Origin: Albifimbria verrucaria
Taxonomy: Eukaryota; Ascomycota; Sordariomycetes; Hypocreales; Stachybotryaceae
NCBI GenBank assembly: GCA_020081605.1
Contig: JAHREC010000013.1
Location: 2,046,001-2,110,000, forward strand
Direction of reading: 5' to 3'
DNA: 64,000 nucleotides
This document shows positions 1 through 11,922 of the stretch, in pieces; position 1 is the stretch's first letter, and every line of letters starts with the position of its first letter. Under the pieces are notes generated by a model, which saw only the letters and a list, made by a program, of their open reading frames with translations, made no database searches and had not been told where the DNA came from. The position numbers and the translations under genes were made by a program.

Positions 1-1125
1 TTCTTCTGTTACAGACGGGCTCAGACTAGCTGGAATCTTAGGGGTGGGAAAATAAAAATAAAAAACCATCTGAGGTTTGGCAAGGTATTGCGCCTGTATC
101 TGGACATGTGCGTGTCTGCTCCAGTAGCACGGAGTATCTGTACGAGAATAGCGCAGCCGGCCGCTCCATGGGTCATGTTCCTTCGTGCTGCCATTGCCGC
201 AAATAGTGACCTGAGGCGGGCTAGCTCGTCCAAAGAGACCAGGTATAGGTACCGGTGTTTATGCAAACTGCCTGGTTTCTTGAGATGGTGTGGGGATGGG
301 CTACCCTTACCTCTGCCGGAGGTACCTAACGGGCCCCAGAGTACAGCGACTGACTGTCTTTTCCTTTACCTCGAGGAGCCGTGTCGCATCGTCTGTGGAC
401 GTGTTTGGACTGACTGGCGTTGCCACGGCCTGGCAGAGGATGCAGAGCAGAGGGGCGCCTGGCTTTGACGAAGCCGTACTTGATGAGAAGCATGCACGCA
501 AGATCCTAGGATCGGAGACTACCTGTTAGTACTCGCAATAAAGTTGCCTGCCATACCCAACTGGGGCTTGGTTGGCCACACTGGCTGGCTGGCTGTCCGT
601 GAGCCCTGGTGAAGCCGCCCCAAAGGTACCTGTTACTGGTACCGCAGTGCAGAAGGCACCGACGATTCGAACAGGATGTGGCCATCGGCAGTACCGTCGC
701 TGTACCCAGCTACCTTGACACATGGCCTGCCAGTCTTGTGGGGGCAACCTCTGAGACAAGTACTCAGTACGCGGCACGCCCGCTGACGTTCGGAGCTTCA
801 GCCAAGACGGCCCCACAGAGCCAGCGCAAAATTCACCTGAGGAACCAGCGCGCCCCACAGCCAGATCTTGACAGACCCCTGTCGGCTCAGAGCGAGCGGG
901 AGTCGCGGCTACCGACAGATTCTGTACCTGGCCAAGCAATTGCCTGACAGGCTCAAGGTCGCTGACAGGGTCCAGCTACCTCTGCTGCGCTTGGCCCATC
1001 CAACCGTGACGGTGACTCCAGAGGGCTCGCCTGTCCCGGGGACTGACGGTGCTGCCCTTGCCTGGGTCCCTGGCCGGCTGCGCTGTGCTTGTGCTTTGCA
1101 GCGACACGCGAGGCAAAGCAAGGCA

Positions 1126-1144
1126 AGGCGAGGCGAGGCGAGGC
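1126..1144. repeat. Short AGGCG tandem repeat
   Basis: Three full AGGCG units plus a partial fourth, preceded by related AGGCA units from about 1111. This is a low-complexity patch in non-coding DNA. Confidence 0.7.
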
Positions 1145-1464
1145 AGAGATCCGTTCCCCAGCACAGCGCAGCGCGGTACGGTGCAGCTCAAGCCCATCCA
1201 GGTACGGGTTCAGTCTCGTTCGTGACAAGGCAAGGTAGGTACCTTCAGCACTGCAGAGCCAGGCTCAGGTACCATGTACGCCGCTTGCTGTAGGGTGCGA
1301 AACCACATGGTTAGTGAACCGTCGCTATTTTTTCCCATGTACCACTTACAGGTCAGTTCAGGTAAGGTAGAGCGGGTTGCGTCCAGCCACACGGAGTGGG
1401 TTGAGCCAGGGCCTAATGATTAGCAGCAGCCTGTCCAGGGCAATGCAATTCTCACCCTCTCTCT

Positions 1465-1487
1465 CACCCTCACCCTCACCCTCACCC
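1465..1487. repeat. CACCCT tandem repeat in a CT-rich leader
   Basis: Three CACCCT units plus CACCC. It resembles a degenerate telomere-like hexamer but is not the CCCTAA repeat of filamentous fungi. It sits inside the pyrimidine-rich promoter of the bHLH gene and is best read as promoter low complexity. Confidence 0.7.
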
Positions 1488-2031
1488 ACTGGCGCTCGCT
1501 CTCTTTGTTTTCTTTCCCTCTTTCTGCAGGCCATCCAATTCCAGATTATATCCCCCTCTCTGGGCTTTGCTTTCTCCACGCCCATCCCAACCTCACACAC
1601 GCCTCTCTTCGCCCACCCCTCCACCCTACCCTACCCCCTTGATCCAAAGAAGCGCCAGCAGCACCTCTCTTTTCTCCACGAGTCCTGCTCCCTCGTTTTC
1701 CATCTTCCCTCTTCCCACTTCTCTTCAATAAGTATACGGCTGTTTGGACATTCACAGCGCCTCGAATGACTTTCTTGTGACCGACGCCGTCGACTGCTTC
1801 GCTGCTTGTCCTTGACGTACCCCTTCCAAGGGCTACTGACCTCGGAGGTCCTTTTCGTTCCCAATCGTCCATCCTAATCTCATTTACTCGCCCGCCAACC
1901 GATCTATCCCCACGATTTTGTCGATCCCAGTCGCTCACTTCAGACCACCCATTTTTCTGCCGTTTTACCACAAATCTTGCATCGCCATTCTATCTCTTGG
2001 GAATCTCGACCAACTCGACGCACCCTCCGCC

Positions 2032-3649
2032 ATGGCCACTCTAGATCCTCACGTTCAGCAGCCGCGCTCAGCGGCTAAGGCTGCAGGTCTGACCAACATC
2101 CTGAACAACGATGACCATCCCCACGCACCATATTCAACCACCGCAGCTGCGTGATTCTGGCTTCTACTCTACTGCTGAGGCATCCAGCAAGCGTACGCTG
2201 TCGCCCGACTCGCCCTGATCATAGCTAGTTCCTGTTTTTGCTAACCTCGACCGCAGACACATCCGCCGCTTCCTTCACCACCAATGGTTTGAGCCCAACG
2301 GGATCAGGCTACCAGTCATCTTCCGCCGACAAGACACCCTCACCCGTAGCATCCAACGTTCTGCCTCAGTCGCTAGTGTCACCATCGGTGAGCAACATGA
2401 GCGTGGCTTCCATGGTTTCCCCTGCGACACCTGGCAGCATGGATCAGCGACGATACGAGCGTCCGACCTCCCTTGAGTCCAACGGCCCCATTGGCGCGAC
2501 TCTCGGAGAAGGACTTGCTTCTGGCATGATGTCTCGAAGGGAGAGCGTGGATAGCCGAATTAATCAAGGCTTCAGTGACATGCGACTCGGTAACTCGCCC
2601 TACGCAAGCAACAACCAATCTACCGCCTCAATTCAGAACACACTGCAGACGCAGCGAAACCCTCGTCCCGGTCTGGAGAACCTTTCCGTCCACCGAATTT
2701 CTAACGGCTATCAGCCGAGCGCGGAGCGAGTTCCTGAACCAAAGATGGGCAAGACGGCGCCGGCCATTACCGGCCCAGCGACTGGTCACATTGCCCGAGC
2801 CGCAGAGCCTACCAAAGGTCAGGCTTGGGCTTTCCCGAAGAAGAGATCCAAAGAGTACCATCGCATTACGATGATTCTAGGCGCAGCAGTATTACCGATT
2901 CCATTGCCAGCAGTCAGTTTACAACCGAGTCTCGCCTACCGCCTGGACAGCGCAGGTTGGAGGAGACCAACGAGTACGCCCGCCTATCCAATGCCTCCGG
3001 CGAGTATCCTCCCGTGCACCACCACACCATGCAACACAAGCAGCTTGGTGAACTCCAAGCCGAAGAGGGCAATGGCCCCACTGGTTCGCAGCCCTACAGC
3101 CGGACTCCGGAGTTGAGAGTAAGCCACAAGCTGGCAGAGCGCAAGAGGAGGACAGAGATGAAGGAGCTGTTCGATCAACTGCGGGACCTCATGCCACAAG
3201 AGCGCGGATCCAAGGCATCTAAGTGGGAGATTCTGACCAAGGGTATGTGAACAAGCTCGTCTTGGAGACCATGTAACTGACGTGATATTAGCAATTGCCG
3301 AGCACCAAAGGCAGAACGAGCATCTGCGCATGCTTCAGTCCCACTACAACACAGCTGTTACGGAGAATGAAATGCTCCGCCGCGAGCTCCAAGGGCTTCG
3401 GATGGAGAGTGCCCAGCTTCGTGGAGAACTAGGGGCATCTGCAACACATTCTCAGCCGCAACCCCAGCAGGACCAGGTCCAGCACCACAGCCATCATCTT
3501 ACGCCGCCGACCCGTACGCGGCGTCTAGCCGCCCAGAGCTCCCTCCCTTGAGGTCCATCAGCAACAGTGTTCCCAACGGTCCCGAGTCAATGACCGGAGT
3601 CCAGTATGAGGCACCACGAGTCAACGGATATCGATCAGACCGTTACTAA
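2032..3649 (+). CDS. bHLH transcription factor (fungal PalcA-like annotation group)
   Basis: Basic helix-loop-helix DNA-binding protein of about 501 residues, presumably nuclear. The start ATG at 2032 sits in GCCATGG. A Ser/Pro/Thr-rich N-terminal half is followed by the basic region SHKLAERKRRTEMKELFDQL at roughly residues 340-360, helix 2 spanning the second intron, and a coiled coil (ENEMLRRELQGLRMESAQL). The C-terminus ends NGYRSDRY. Introns are 2193-2256 (phase 1) and 3243-3291 (phase 1). The reading frame breaks three times: in 2112-2146 (one extra or two missing bases), at CCC 2834-2836 (one missing), and at about 3479 (one missing). Protein-like sequence continues across each. The family shows similarity to fungal proteins labelled HLH factor PalcA; that label is from memory and the target genes are unknown. 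Confidence 0.85.
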
Positions 3650-5133
3650 GTCGGACAACCCACGACCTAAACCTTAAGTCCCAATTTTCTACATTACTTT
3701 ACGACACCCATTTTGTTTTCCTTTGTCAACTACTATAAAAAGCACGATTTGAATGACACCAGAGGGTGCGATCTGCACGGCATGATCGCTTGCTCGCATC
3801 TGGATACACGAATTTCGCACGAGGAGGTTGCCCTCGTCAAGCCGAGAACCAACCCAATGGACTCGAGCTTCTTGTGTTATTAGAGTACTCTGGTGAGGAT
3901 CAACCACCATCTCTTCGACCAATGTACAACTGTCGAACATCCTTTTTGGGAGGGCGGTTCGACTCGTTTCTGGTTGCTTGTTTGCTTTGTTTTTTTGCTT
4001 TATGCCTTGTGGCTGGATGGCCTCGATCTTCCGTTTCATTTTTTTGGTTCTTCGATTTCACGCACGCTCAGCTGGAACCGGCCAAGGTCACCAAGCTGCT
4101 ACCTCACGTTAATACGGGACCCCAAGAAAAGTGCATTGATCCTGCCAGGGAGGTGTGCAGGAGGGTTAGGTTTAGGTGAAGAATGAGGAGGAAAGACGGC
4201 GGATGCCGGGGCTGTGATTGGAGCATGACAGGTTATGAGGATGTAGCGAGTTGATGCTGTATATACCCATACGCCACAGGGAGCTAGAGGAAAAGGATAT
4301 GGCAGGATAATAGTTCGGGTTGGAGTTGTTGGAGAATGGGGTTGGCTTAGATGTCACCCAAGATACGCGGCGCGACATGGCACTCTGCCTAGCAGTAGTA
4401 GTAATTGACGTCTGCCACCACAAACCGAGATGATTTCTGCGAATGGAAATGCTGGCCGTGCAAATGTTGTTTGATTGTGCTTTGTAGGAGGTAAGGGAAA
4501 CATTGGTGATGGTCGTTGATTGTGATGGATATAGGCTGGGGATTCCTCCATGGGGAGTGCATCATTGAGGTTATGGAGGACCGCTGTGAACTAGACAAAA
4601 TCACTTACACGCCGTGATGGACTTGGACGATAGAAGAAAGCTCTTATTGAAACTGTTGACCCGCCCGGACTCGGATTCGGTCTCAAGGTCCAACCGATTC
4701 TCCGCCGTTGCGGAGTTTCGGATGGCTCAGACTGCGGACTTGGGGGCGGAGTTTCGCGGACCAGGATGGTGAACAGACGAAAATCCCCACCGACTCCGAG
4801 CAAGGTACCTGCGTTGACGGCCAAAGTTGGGTGCGGAGACTTGTACCAGCCTATGGCCCCTAACTCCGGGGTGCTCGCCGCTTAGTTTACTGCTTACGAC
4901 ACACACTTCAGGGTCCAGCCTACTCTGTACACTGTAATGTCTGCCTTGGAGTTTTGTTTCCCTAATTATTCTCCAGAATCCCATTTGCCTGGTTCCCGAC
5001 AACTGCATGTTCTTTTTTACTTGACAAACAGACCAATGCTTCCTTGCTTCGGGAGATATTATTCCACGATTTGCCACTCTTGATCCATTTCTGTATCATC
5101 TTTCTGTTCCACATCACATTCTTGCAGCCGACA
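3650..5133. other. Intergenic region between the bHLH and Zn2Cys6 genes
   Basis: Carries the 3' region of the bHLH gene and the promoter of the next gene, both on the plus strand. Several short open frames on both strands are not supported by codon bias, start context or recognisable protein features. I see nothing else in it. Confidence 0.55.
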
Positions 5134-6678
5134 ATGACTTGGAGTGGGAGCAGACTGTCCAGCTGGACACATCGACTCCACTGCTCAACACCACAACCAC
5201 CATCGCCACCACATCCCTCCAAGGACCGATCGTGTGTCGGCCTCGCGACAGAAGAGCTGTAATGCGTGCGTCCGTGGCAAGCGTCGCTGTGATAAGAGGA
5301 CCCCCAACTGCACGCGCTGTGCCGCCAGGGGCCTCGACTGCGTTTACCAGAGACTGCCGCCCAGCTCCAACATGTCAGACATGCCCACCATGGCTGACTT
5401 TGACTTGAACTTCGATATGGAGGGTGTCAGCTCTGACTCTAGTCCTGGCAGTCTGCAGGCTGATATCGGCCTCCAGATTGATCCCGTCCTGGACTTTTCC
5501 ATCGCTGACCTGGTCTCGGACAGCTCTATCAATAGCATGTCGCCATGCAATGAGCTGTGGACGCTGCCCCAGGATTTCGGCGCCAGCAAGATGGATCTGC
5601 CGCCTCTCCCAACCGTTCCCAAACTCCCACTGAGGGACCTCAGCCTGCTAGAAGACCCTAACAAGTGCGAGGCGCTCAACGTCATTCTCACGCAGCTCTA
5701 CGATCCCACCTCAAAAGTAGGCTGGGTCCTCAAAAAGGCGACTGAGATGCACCTTGTCTTTGTCAAGACCCGCGCCATGCCATTCATGCATCCGCGTCTG
5801 TGGTCCTCTCAACCTCCCAAGATTATCATGGCCGCCTTCGCCGCGGCCACAGCCCAGGCGAGCAGCTCGCCCCAGAACAAGGGCTGGACTTGCAAGCTGA
5901 TCATGGATGCGGCCCGCGATGTCCACAGGGAGGGTGAGCTGGCCGATACTCCAGCGCAGAAGCTCGCCCGCGTGCAAGCCTCCCTGGTAGTGTTGGGAAT
6001 CAAGATGTTCGACGGCGATATGACGATGAGATCTTCGGCGGAGAGAGAGTTGAACATATTGCTGGACTGGACCAAGGATCTCCTCAATGTTGCTCGTCAA
6101 ATGGATGACGGAAAGGCGCTGGAACCAACATCGGAGGATCAAGCACCCAAGAGCTGGGATGTATGTTTGAAAAAGACCCAACTCATCATAATCCCGACAG
6201 CTAACGTGAGACTTAGGATTGGATCCTTATGGAGAGCATACGCCGAACGCTCGTATGGACTCTTGCGTTCTCGTGTTTCATTTCCATTCTGCAGTCAACT
6301 GAAGGTACGTCAAGCCCCCAAAACAAGTCATTAGGGACTCTTGTTAACCGGACCTAGTGCCGTTTCAACAATGGGCTTCGGAAATGCCTTATTTTACTGC
6401 CTCAAGACACTTGTGGGAGGCGTCCTCATCAGTCGAGTTCTACCGTGCGTGGCGCGAGAAGCCTAAATTCAACATCAAGATGTTTGGCTTCGCTGAGTTT
6501 TGGCAATATGCTCAGCCAGAAGACCTCGACGAATTTACCAAACTTTTGCTCGTAAGGTATGATTGTCCGCTGGCCCTATAGTCTTGCGCAGGTCACTGAT
6601 CTTATTTTCGTGTGCAGTCAAACCGGCCCAGATGTGTTGGAGCAATTCTTTTCCGAGGGCTCTTCTCTTGGGATTTAG
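5134..6678 (+). CDS. Zn2Cys6 (Gal4-type) transcription factor
   Basis: Fungal binuclear zinc-cluster regulator of about 458 residues. The six cysteines lie in CNACVRGKRRCDKRTPNC followed by TRC and LDC, about residues 43-72. The remainder is a helical regulatory region without a motif I can name. Introns are 6161-6216, 6305-6357 and 6557-6617, and joining them gives a continuous C-terminus ending at TAG 6676. The start is the weak point. The zinc-cluster frame has a stop at 5135-5137 and no upstream ATG. The ATG at 5134 connects only if one base is missing near 5140-5142 and another near 5238-5243. It is convergent with the reductase at 7007-8176, which may be a target, but that is inference from position only. 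Confidence 0.8.
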
Positions 6679-7006
6679 AAGCTCGAGTTATGATGTATCC
6701 ACGGTGCGGGCTGTAATCGCCACGAGACAAATGATATGTCCAACGGTGGCGGGCCATCAGGGATTTTGTACGATTGGGAATAAGGCACCTGGGGGTTCTC
6801 TTAAACAAGGCGTTCATGGACTTTTTGCAGGATGAAAGGACACACACAAGCACATGGGGCTATGCCAGATGCTGGATGAAAAGACCGCCTAGGAATGGTA
6901 AACGGTACAGCCAAGAGGCTTATCAGGTCGGCGTTTGGTCTGATTTTGAATATATACCCTCCTCCTTTGACAGCCGCCATTCCGTACGCACAGTTCGTGA
7001 GAACGC
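6679..7006. other. Convergent intergenic spacer
   Basis: Spacer between two convergent 3' ends (zinc-cluster regulator and reductase). It should hold both transcription ends. No gene is supported. Confidence 0.5.
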
Positions 7007-8176
7007 CTAGCTCGTGGTCCAAACGAGCCTCTCGCCGCTCACTGCTCTATTTCGGAGAAGATCTAATGCTTTCTGAGCCCTCTCAAGCATTGTATTTCCA
7101 TCAACTATGCGGTAAGGCATAGGCTTCACGACTCCCTCCTCAAGGAGGGCGGGGATGATTTCAGATTGTAGTTTCTCCCTCAAGAAATCATTCTAGGCCT
7201 AGTCAGTCTTTAATTCTTTGAGGGGCTGTGAATGTGCTCACCTCTGGGTAGGTCTGGGTCCTCACCGCCTCCACTACAGCACCTTCGGCCCATTGCCCTG
7301 GGTGGATTGTTGACTGGTTAGCGTCTAGAAGATATACAGGTTCCCTGTCATCTTTTGCGTCTTCGACAATAACAGGAAGCATTGCGGCAACTATTGACCC
7401 GTCCTGGGCAATCTTGACTATGTGCCGTAGTGTCCCGTGCAGAGACCCTATGCAGTCAATGATATATGGTATCTTTGGGGCCTGTTCAGCTTCAATGTGC
7501 CGTAGTAGGCTCTCCACGACGTCGGGCTTGGAGTAATCGAAGCACGCTGCTGCTCCCAGGGCTTTGAGATTATTGTGATGTTTCTCACTTGCGACGGCGA
7601 GTAGGTTCGTGAAGCCCCAGTGCTTGAACACTTGCAGGGTGAAGATGCCGACGCTGCTGCCGGCTCCCCAGATGAGGAAGGGTTTGTGTGCGTGTTTGGG
7701 CTGCCAGTCTGAGGGTATGGGCCATGGCAGTTCAATGCTCAGGTTTTTAGTGGCTGTGTGGAAGACAGTCGCGACGTTGACGGACACAGTGACGGCTTCA
7801 GGGTCTGAGAGACCTTTGGGCATCTTGGAGATCAAGTATGCCGGAACGGTAACATACGGCTTGTGATTCGCTCTCTTGGGATCGCCAAATGCGTAACCCA
7901 TGATCTTGTCTCCGATCTGGAGGCCCTTCAAGTCACCGCTTGAGGCCACGGCGACGACATGGCCCACGATGCCACCGCTACCGAGGACAAAGGGTAAGCA
8001 TTGATATAACAGCCACCATCTGCGCGGTGAAGATCGAGTGGTGTTGAGGCTGTCCATTCAACTTGAACAACGACTTCGCCAGCAGCCGGGGCTTCGACGG
8101 GGACGGTGATTTCAACTAAGCGAGCACGCTTTGCCGGCGTAGCAATGGCTTGCTGTGTAGACGGTAAAGAATCCAT
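7007..8176 (-). CDS. Medium-chain dehydrogenase/reductase, ToxD/enoyl-reductase-like
   Basis: NAD(P)-dependent oxidoreductase of the MDR superfamily, about 373 residues, the usual family length. The N-terminal GroES-like fold is followed by a Rossmann domain with the nucleotide-binding motif GAGSSVGIFTLQ at about residues 180-190. The classical catalytic-zinc ligands of alcohol dehydrogenases are not evident, as in the quinone/trans-enoyl reductase branch (ToxD, LovC-like proteins). One intron (7193-7241) leads to a 61-residue last exon ending WTTS. One frame break lies at GGG 7992-7994 (CCC on the coding strand, one base missing), between residues NAY and FVLGSGG. Relatives often act with polyketide synthases, but no synthase lies in this window. 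It may be a stand-alone detoxifying reductase. Confidence 0.8.
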
Positions 8177-8980
8177 GTCATATCATACCATGCAGGATGA
8201 TTCACGACTGAAGAATGTTAGGAGATGCAGATAAATGCTAGCTACAGGGCATCTCTATAAGTCACGCTGGGAGCCTAAGACCTATCTATCCCACAGCATT
8301 GACAATTACTATGCCTGCTCGTATGGAATCTGACGTGCAGGACTATGGTTGGGCCATGATTTATAAGCTGTTATATCGGTAAGCTCCACCAGGAACGACT
8401 TGAGGCTCAGATTGATCTGCAAGTCGCACGGGGCTAGCCGTGTTGATGAGGTATTGACGATGCAGGTTGCCGGTAGCCGAGGAGTCTCACCTGCGTATTT
8501 GGGGAAGAGAGGAACTGCAGGGCTACATTTGAGACATTCAATTGCAGGAGTATCACGGCGATTGAGGACTCTCGGTAACAAGGGCGCTTTGTATTGTCGT
8601 GGTCCCAAACCACAGTGTAAGTGATGGATAGGCCGGTAGCGGCGTCGATCCTTGGCCGTCCCCGGACCACATACCTCGTGGGCCGGGCAGAGGCCGAAAC
8701 TAACACGCCTATCGAGGTTGTTGATGCCTTTTAAGCTCCGCAAGTCCAGGACCTAGGGCGGTCCAGAATGTCATAGCACTCCAATGAAAACGCCTCTCTC
8801 CTCTCCCTCAGAAGTTCAGATTTCCCGTCCCAACTCAAATACCGTGGCAGGCTGCAACAAACGCGGGGCAGGGCAAACAAGACGAAAGAGACCAAAAAGA
8901 AGAAGAAACCAAGTACTCCAAGCATAGTCCTTAAAAGCAGAATCGTAGCGTCGTGGTTCAGATACGGGCAGTCTGGGCCG
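8177..8980. other. Intergenic region
   Basis: Promoter side of the reductase gene and 3' side of the small ORF at 8981-9216. Open frames here lack domain signals and have mixed third-position composition. No gene is supported. Confidence 0.5.
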
Positions 8981-9216
8981 TCAGCGCCGCCCCATGAGGC
9001 CCAGGTCCTCGTAGTTCTTGGGCGGCTTGCCGTCGCTTGGCGTCGTGCCGCTTCGTGGGCGGGCTGCCCATGTCGGAGAGGACATCGCGGGCCTTTGGCG
9101 CAGGCCCCGGCGCGGCGGCTTCGCGGCCTTGGGATCCTTGATGCAGGATTGCACCGTGGTCGCCTCGGACAGCGCCGACGTCGACACCTCGGAGCTGGTG
9201 GAGGGCGACGACCCAT
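8981..9216 (-). CDS. Small hypothetical protein, 78 residues, one frame break
   Basis: The reading frame has very strong G/C bias at third positions and reads SSPSTSSEVSTSALSEATT near the start, a basic Pro/Arg/Lys-rich middle (AKPPRRGLRQRP) and the ending KPPKNYEDLGLMGRR. No ATG exists in this frame upstream, but ATG at 9216 lies just two bases from it. A single missing G after ATGGG (positions 9212-9214) would give a 79-codon gene. A CT-rich leader lies immediately upstream on the same strand. Alternatives are a spurious GC-rich frame or the last exon of a longer gene. I do not recognise the family, and no membrane segment or signal peptide is visible. Confidence 0.5.
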
Positions 9217-11020
9217 GGCTGGAAGGCAGAGAGAGAGAGAGCAGAAACAGAGGTGTATCAGTGGAGCTGCGCCGGTGCGGTGCCGTATGGTAGCAGTACG
9301 AGCTGTCTCGCGGGAGATAGGGTAGTATTCTGCTGCAGGTATCGGCGCGCGACAGACAAAGCGGTACACGGAGGGTTTATACCGGGGTGGGCAATGCTAT
9401 CGTCTCTCCTCTGGTTCGTGATTGTAAAAGCAAGCAAGAGGCAGCGTCGCGGGCGAGCAACAGCCGTGCGTCAAGGGAGAGAGGGAGAGGGAGAGAGAGA
9501 GATAGGATCGGTGCTTTTGGGTAGGGCGGGCAACCAGGGCGGACAGACAGACGAACAGACAGGACAAGGCAGGCTGGTTGCTCTTTAATAAAAGCAAGGC
9601 CTGGCAAATGCAATGCGTACCGGGAGGTACTGTACTAACTGCAAAGGCGACGCAGAGCAAAGCATAAGCATACCTGAGGTAGGCGTACAACTCGAGTACC
9701 ACACCCATACGGTAGTTGGAAGCAAAGACAGGTAGTGTCCGAGTCTCCTCGGCCCTCTTCTTCTTGTCCTTGGCCCGTCACGCATCCCATCCATGTCTCT
9801 CGACTATCGCTGCTGCTGCTGCACGGCGACGCAATGCGACTCCGAGGCAGGAAATCAACGAGTCCGCCAGTCACGCTCCACCACGCACGCACCGGCTCGT
9901 CCACGGCCAGCAATCGCTCTCCTTGCGCCATATCGAAAACCCCCTCTCTCACCCTCTCCCTCCCTCTCTCTCTCTTTCGTCACGCTGTCTGCTCCTGGGC
10001 TGAGCTGAACACTCTAAGCTTATCATGCCTCCCGGGGTCGGATGGTGGGTGGCTCTGGCCCACGATAGGCCAGCCTTTGGTGTGCGCCATCCTCAGCCCA
10101 GCCGGGGGCGCTGTGCGCTCGCGCGAATGGGGTCGTCACGGTTATCGGGGCAAGCAAGCCGTGTTTTAGGTCATGGTCATGCATGGCCAAGCGACGAACC
10201 TGCATGGCTAAGCTCACTGGGGCCTCCGCATGGAAGCCTTCCAGACCAAGCGACTCCTCAGCGATAGCGGTGCTCCTCGGTCATGGTAGCATAGGGCTGG
10301 TACAGATTACGACAGGAGCAGAGTAATGCTGTGGGGTTGGGCTCATACACATAGGCATCTTCCACTCTTGAAGCAAGGTGGCGTAAGCATCTGCCATGAC
10401 ATGATTCACCTAGACCGACCCCGGTGGATGGGCTGAAGAGGTCGTAATGCAGCCCACGGCTGTTCGTCCGTCAACAGCGAGTACGTTGCTGTACTTTCCA
10501 GCCACCACCTGATAACTCACAATTGCCATGTACATGTTTTCTCTTTTCATCCCGAAGTTTTGACTTGCTGCATTCACGCGCTTATAACGAGCCCAGCATG
10601 GTGATATGAGCCGAGGACAAGTCATAGTCACTCTTGATTGGCATGCCATCACAAACTGATCACTTGCGTATCCAGGCACTCTGCTGTTGATCGTTTCTCT
10701 TCTTCTCTTACAAGATCTTTCTCGTTCCAACCCCCAATGAACGTATTGCAGGCTCGGCCGACCATATTCGTGCTTCGCCTATGCCCAGCTCCCTCCAGCC
10801 ATGCCACCGATCCGTTCCATCTATGAAATATCCATGACGCCAAACGCCCGTTTCCCGAGATGCCTTCCGTTGCCCTCCAACCTAGCCTCAAGTAAAATCA
10901 CATCCGGCCCCTTCCGTTCCCGACCCACCACCAAGCCGGCTGTGCCACACCCAGCCCAGCAATAGACATTAACACATGGAGGATACATTCGAATGATCTG
11001 GCTGCTCCTACAGCCCGGTC
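9217..11020. other. Intergenic region with GA/CT tracts
   Basis: Contains a purine tract (about 9473-9507) and a pyrimidine tract (about 9943-9975), typical of fungal promoters, plus the 3' side of the glutaredoxin gene from about 10900. Several open frames of 70-140 codons are translations of the CT/GA tracts. No gene is supported. Confidence 0.5.
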
Positions 11021-11922
11021 TCAAGCATGGCCGCCCTTTGCGGCGAATCTTTCCACCATCTCGACACGCTTGTTGCCGAGCTCCACAATCTTGGATACCA
11101 GTTTGTCGTCCTTGTCCAGGTCGACAATGTCGTCGGCACCGCCAATGCTGACTCCGTTGATCATGATGTTGGGGACCGTTCGACGACCGGTTCTTTCGAG
11201 CAGCTGGTCTTGCAGAGACGAGCCCAGCTTGTGCTCGTCCAGCTCAACAACGTAGGGCTCGGGTGTGATGGAGTATTTCTCGAGGAGAAGGCCCTTGGCA
11301 CGTTTCGAGAAGGGGCAGTAGGACTTTGAGAAGATGATTACTAGAATCAGGGAGAGTCAGAGAAGCTTGCCTAGCTGTTGGGGATGCTTAATTACGTACC
11401 GGGAGACTTCTTAAGGATGGAGTTGAGCTCCTGCTCCGCCTCGTGCTCTTCCGTCGTCTCCTCCGCCTTCGCCTTGGGCTTGGAGCTCTCGGAGTCTTTG
11501 TTGGACACAGAACCCTTGCCCTTCTTGGACTGGCCATCGGCAGAGCTGCCAACGCCGACAATCTCACTAGGAGGGTCCGGTCGCAGGCCGCCCTTCTGTT
11601 TGGCGTTGTCCTTGGCGGCCGCCTCGGCAGCCTTCAGGCGCTGCTGCATCTTCTCGGTAGCCACCTTGTCGTCCTCGTCAACGTCGCCGTCGGCGTCCTT
11701 GTCGGCAGGGATGTGGCCGGCTTTGTTCCCCGTCTGGGCGTCCACGACGGCCTGCCCCCTGGGGTTCTTGCCATCCATAGCGTTCATGGTCTTGTGGTAG
11801 AAGTCCTGTATCGTGCGTGTGTCGTGCTCCTGCTTTTCGTAGCCCGACGAGTAGAAAAGGATGAGCACAACGGTCGCCAGGACCGCCGCCATCAGGAGAC
11901 GTAGCCGGCGTGGGGAAGGCAT
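11021..11922 (-). CDS. Membrane-anchored monothiol glutaredoxin (GRX6/GRX7 type)
   Basis: Glutaredoxin of the secretory pathway, 280 residues, intact reading frame. The N-terminus MPSPRRLRLL is followed by one hydrophobic segment (AAVLATVVLILFY, about residues 11-25), giving a type II signal anchor. Then comes an acidic, charged stalk (DKDADGDVDEDDKV, and KKGKGSVSNKD). The C-terminal thioredoxin-fold domain carries the active site SYCPFSKRAK, in which the second cysteine is replaced by serine, and the TVPNIMINGVSIGG cis-proline and glutathione-binding segment. One intron, 11341-11399. The start at 11922 is the first ATG; upstream in-frame codons lack an ATG. Yeast GRX6/GRX7 share the anchor-plus-CxxS layout and act in the ER/Golgi lumen against oxidative stress; this role is inferred by homology. 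Confidence 0.88.

Larger units (their letters stand above)
1..2031. other. Intergenic region upstream of the bHLH gene
   Basis: No coding region here is convincing. The stretch contains scattered GGTACC/TACCT-rich words, a short AGGCG tandem (1126-1144), a CACCCT tandem (1465-1487), and from about 1440 onwards a strongly pyrimidine-rich sense strand, which is typical of filamentous-fungal promoters and 5' leaders ahead of a start codon. Open frames across 1377-1769 are translations of this CT tract and look like Ser/Pro/Leu filler. Confidence 0.6.

Noticed and set aside
1465..1487. Interstitial telomere
   Set aside because: The unit is CACCCT, not CCCTAA/TTAGGG, and it has only about four copies in a promoter.
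1377..1769. 130-codon plus-strand open frame
   Set aside because: Translation of a CT-rich promoter tract (Ser/Pro/Leu/Phe runs) with no domain-like content.
8731..9369. 212-codon minus-strand open frame
   Set aside because: Arg/Pro/Ala-rich filler overlapping a better-supported small ORF in another frame; GC-rich shadow.
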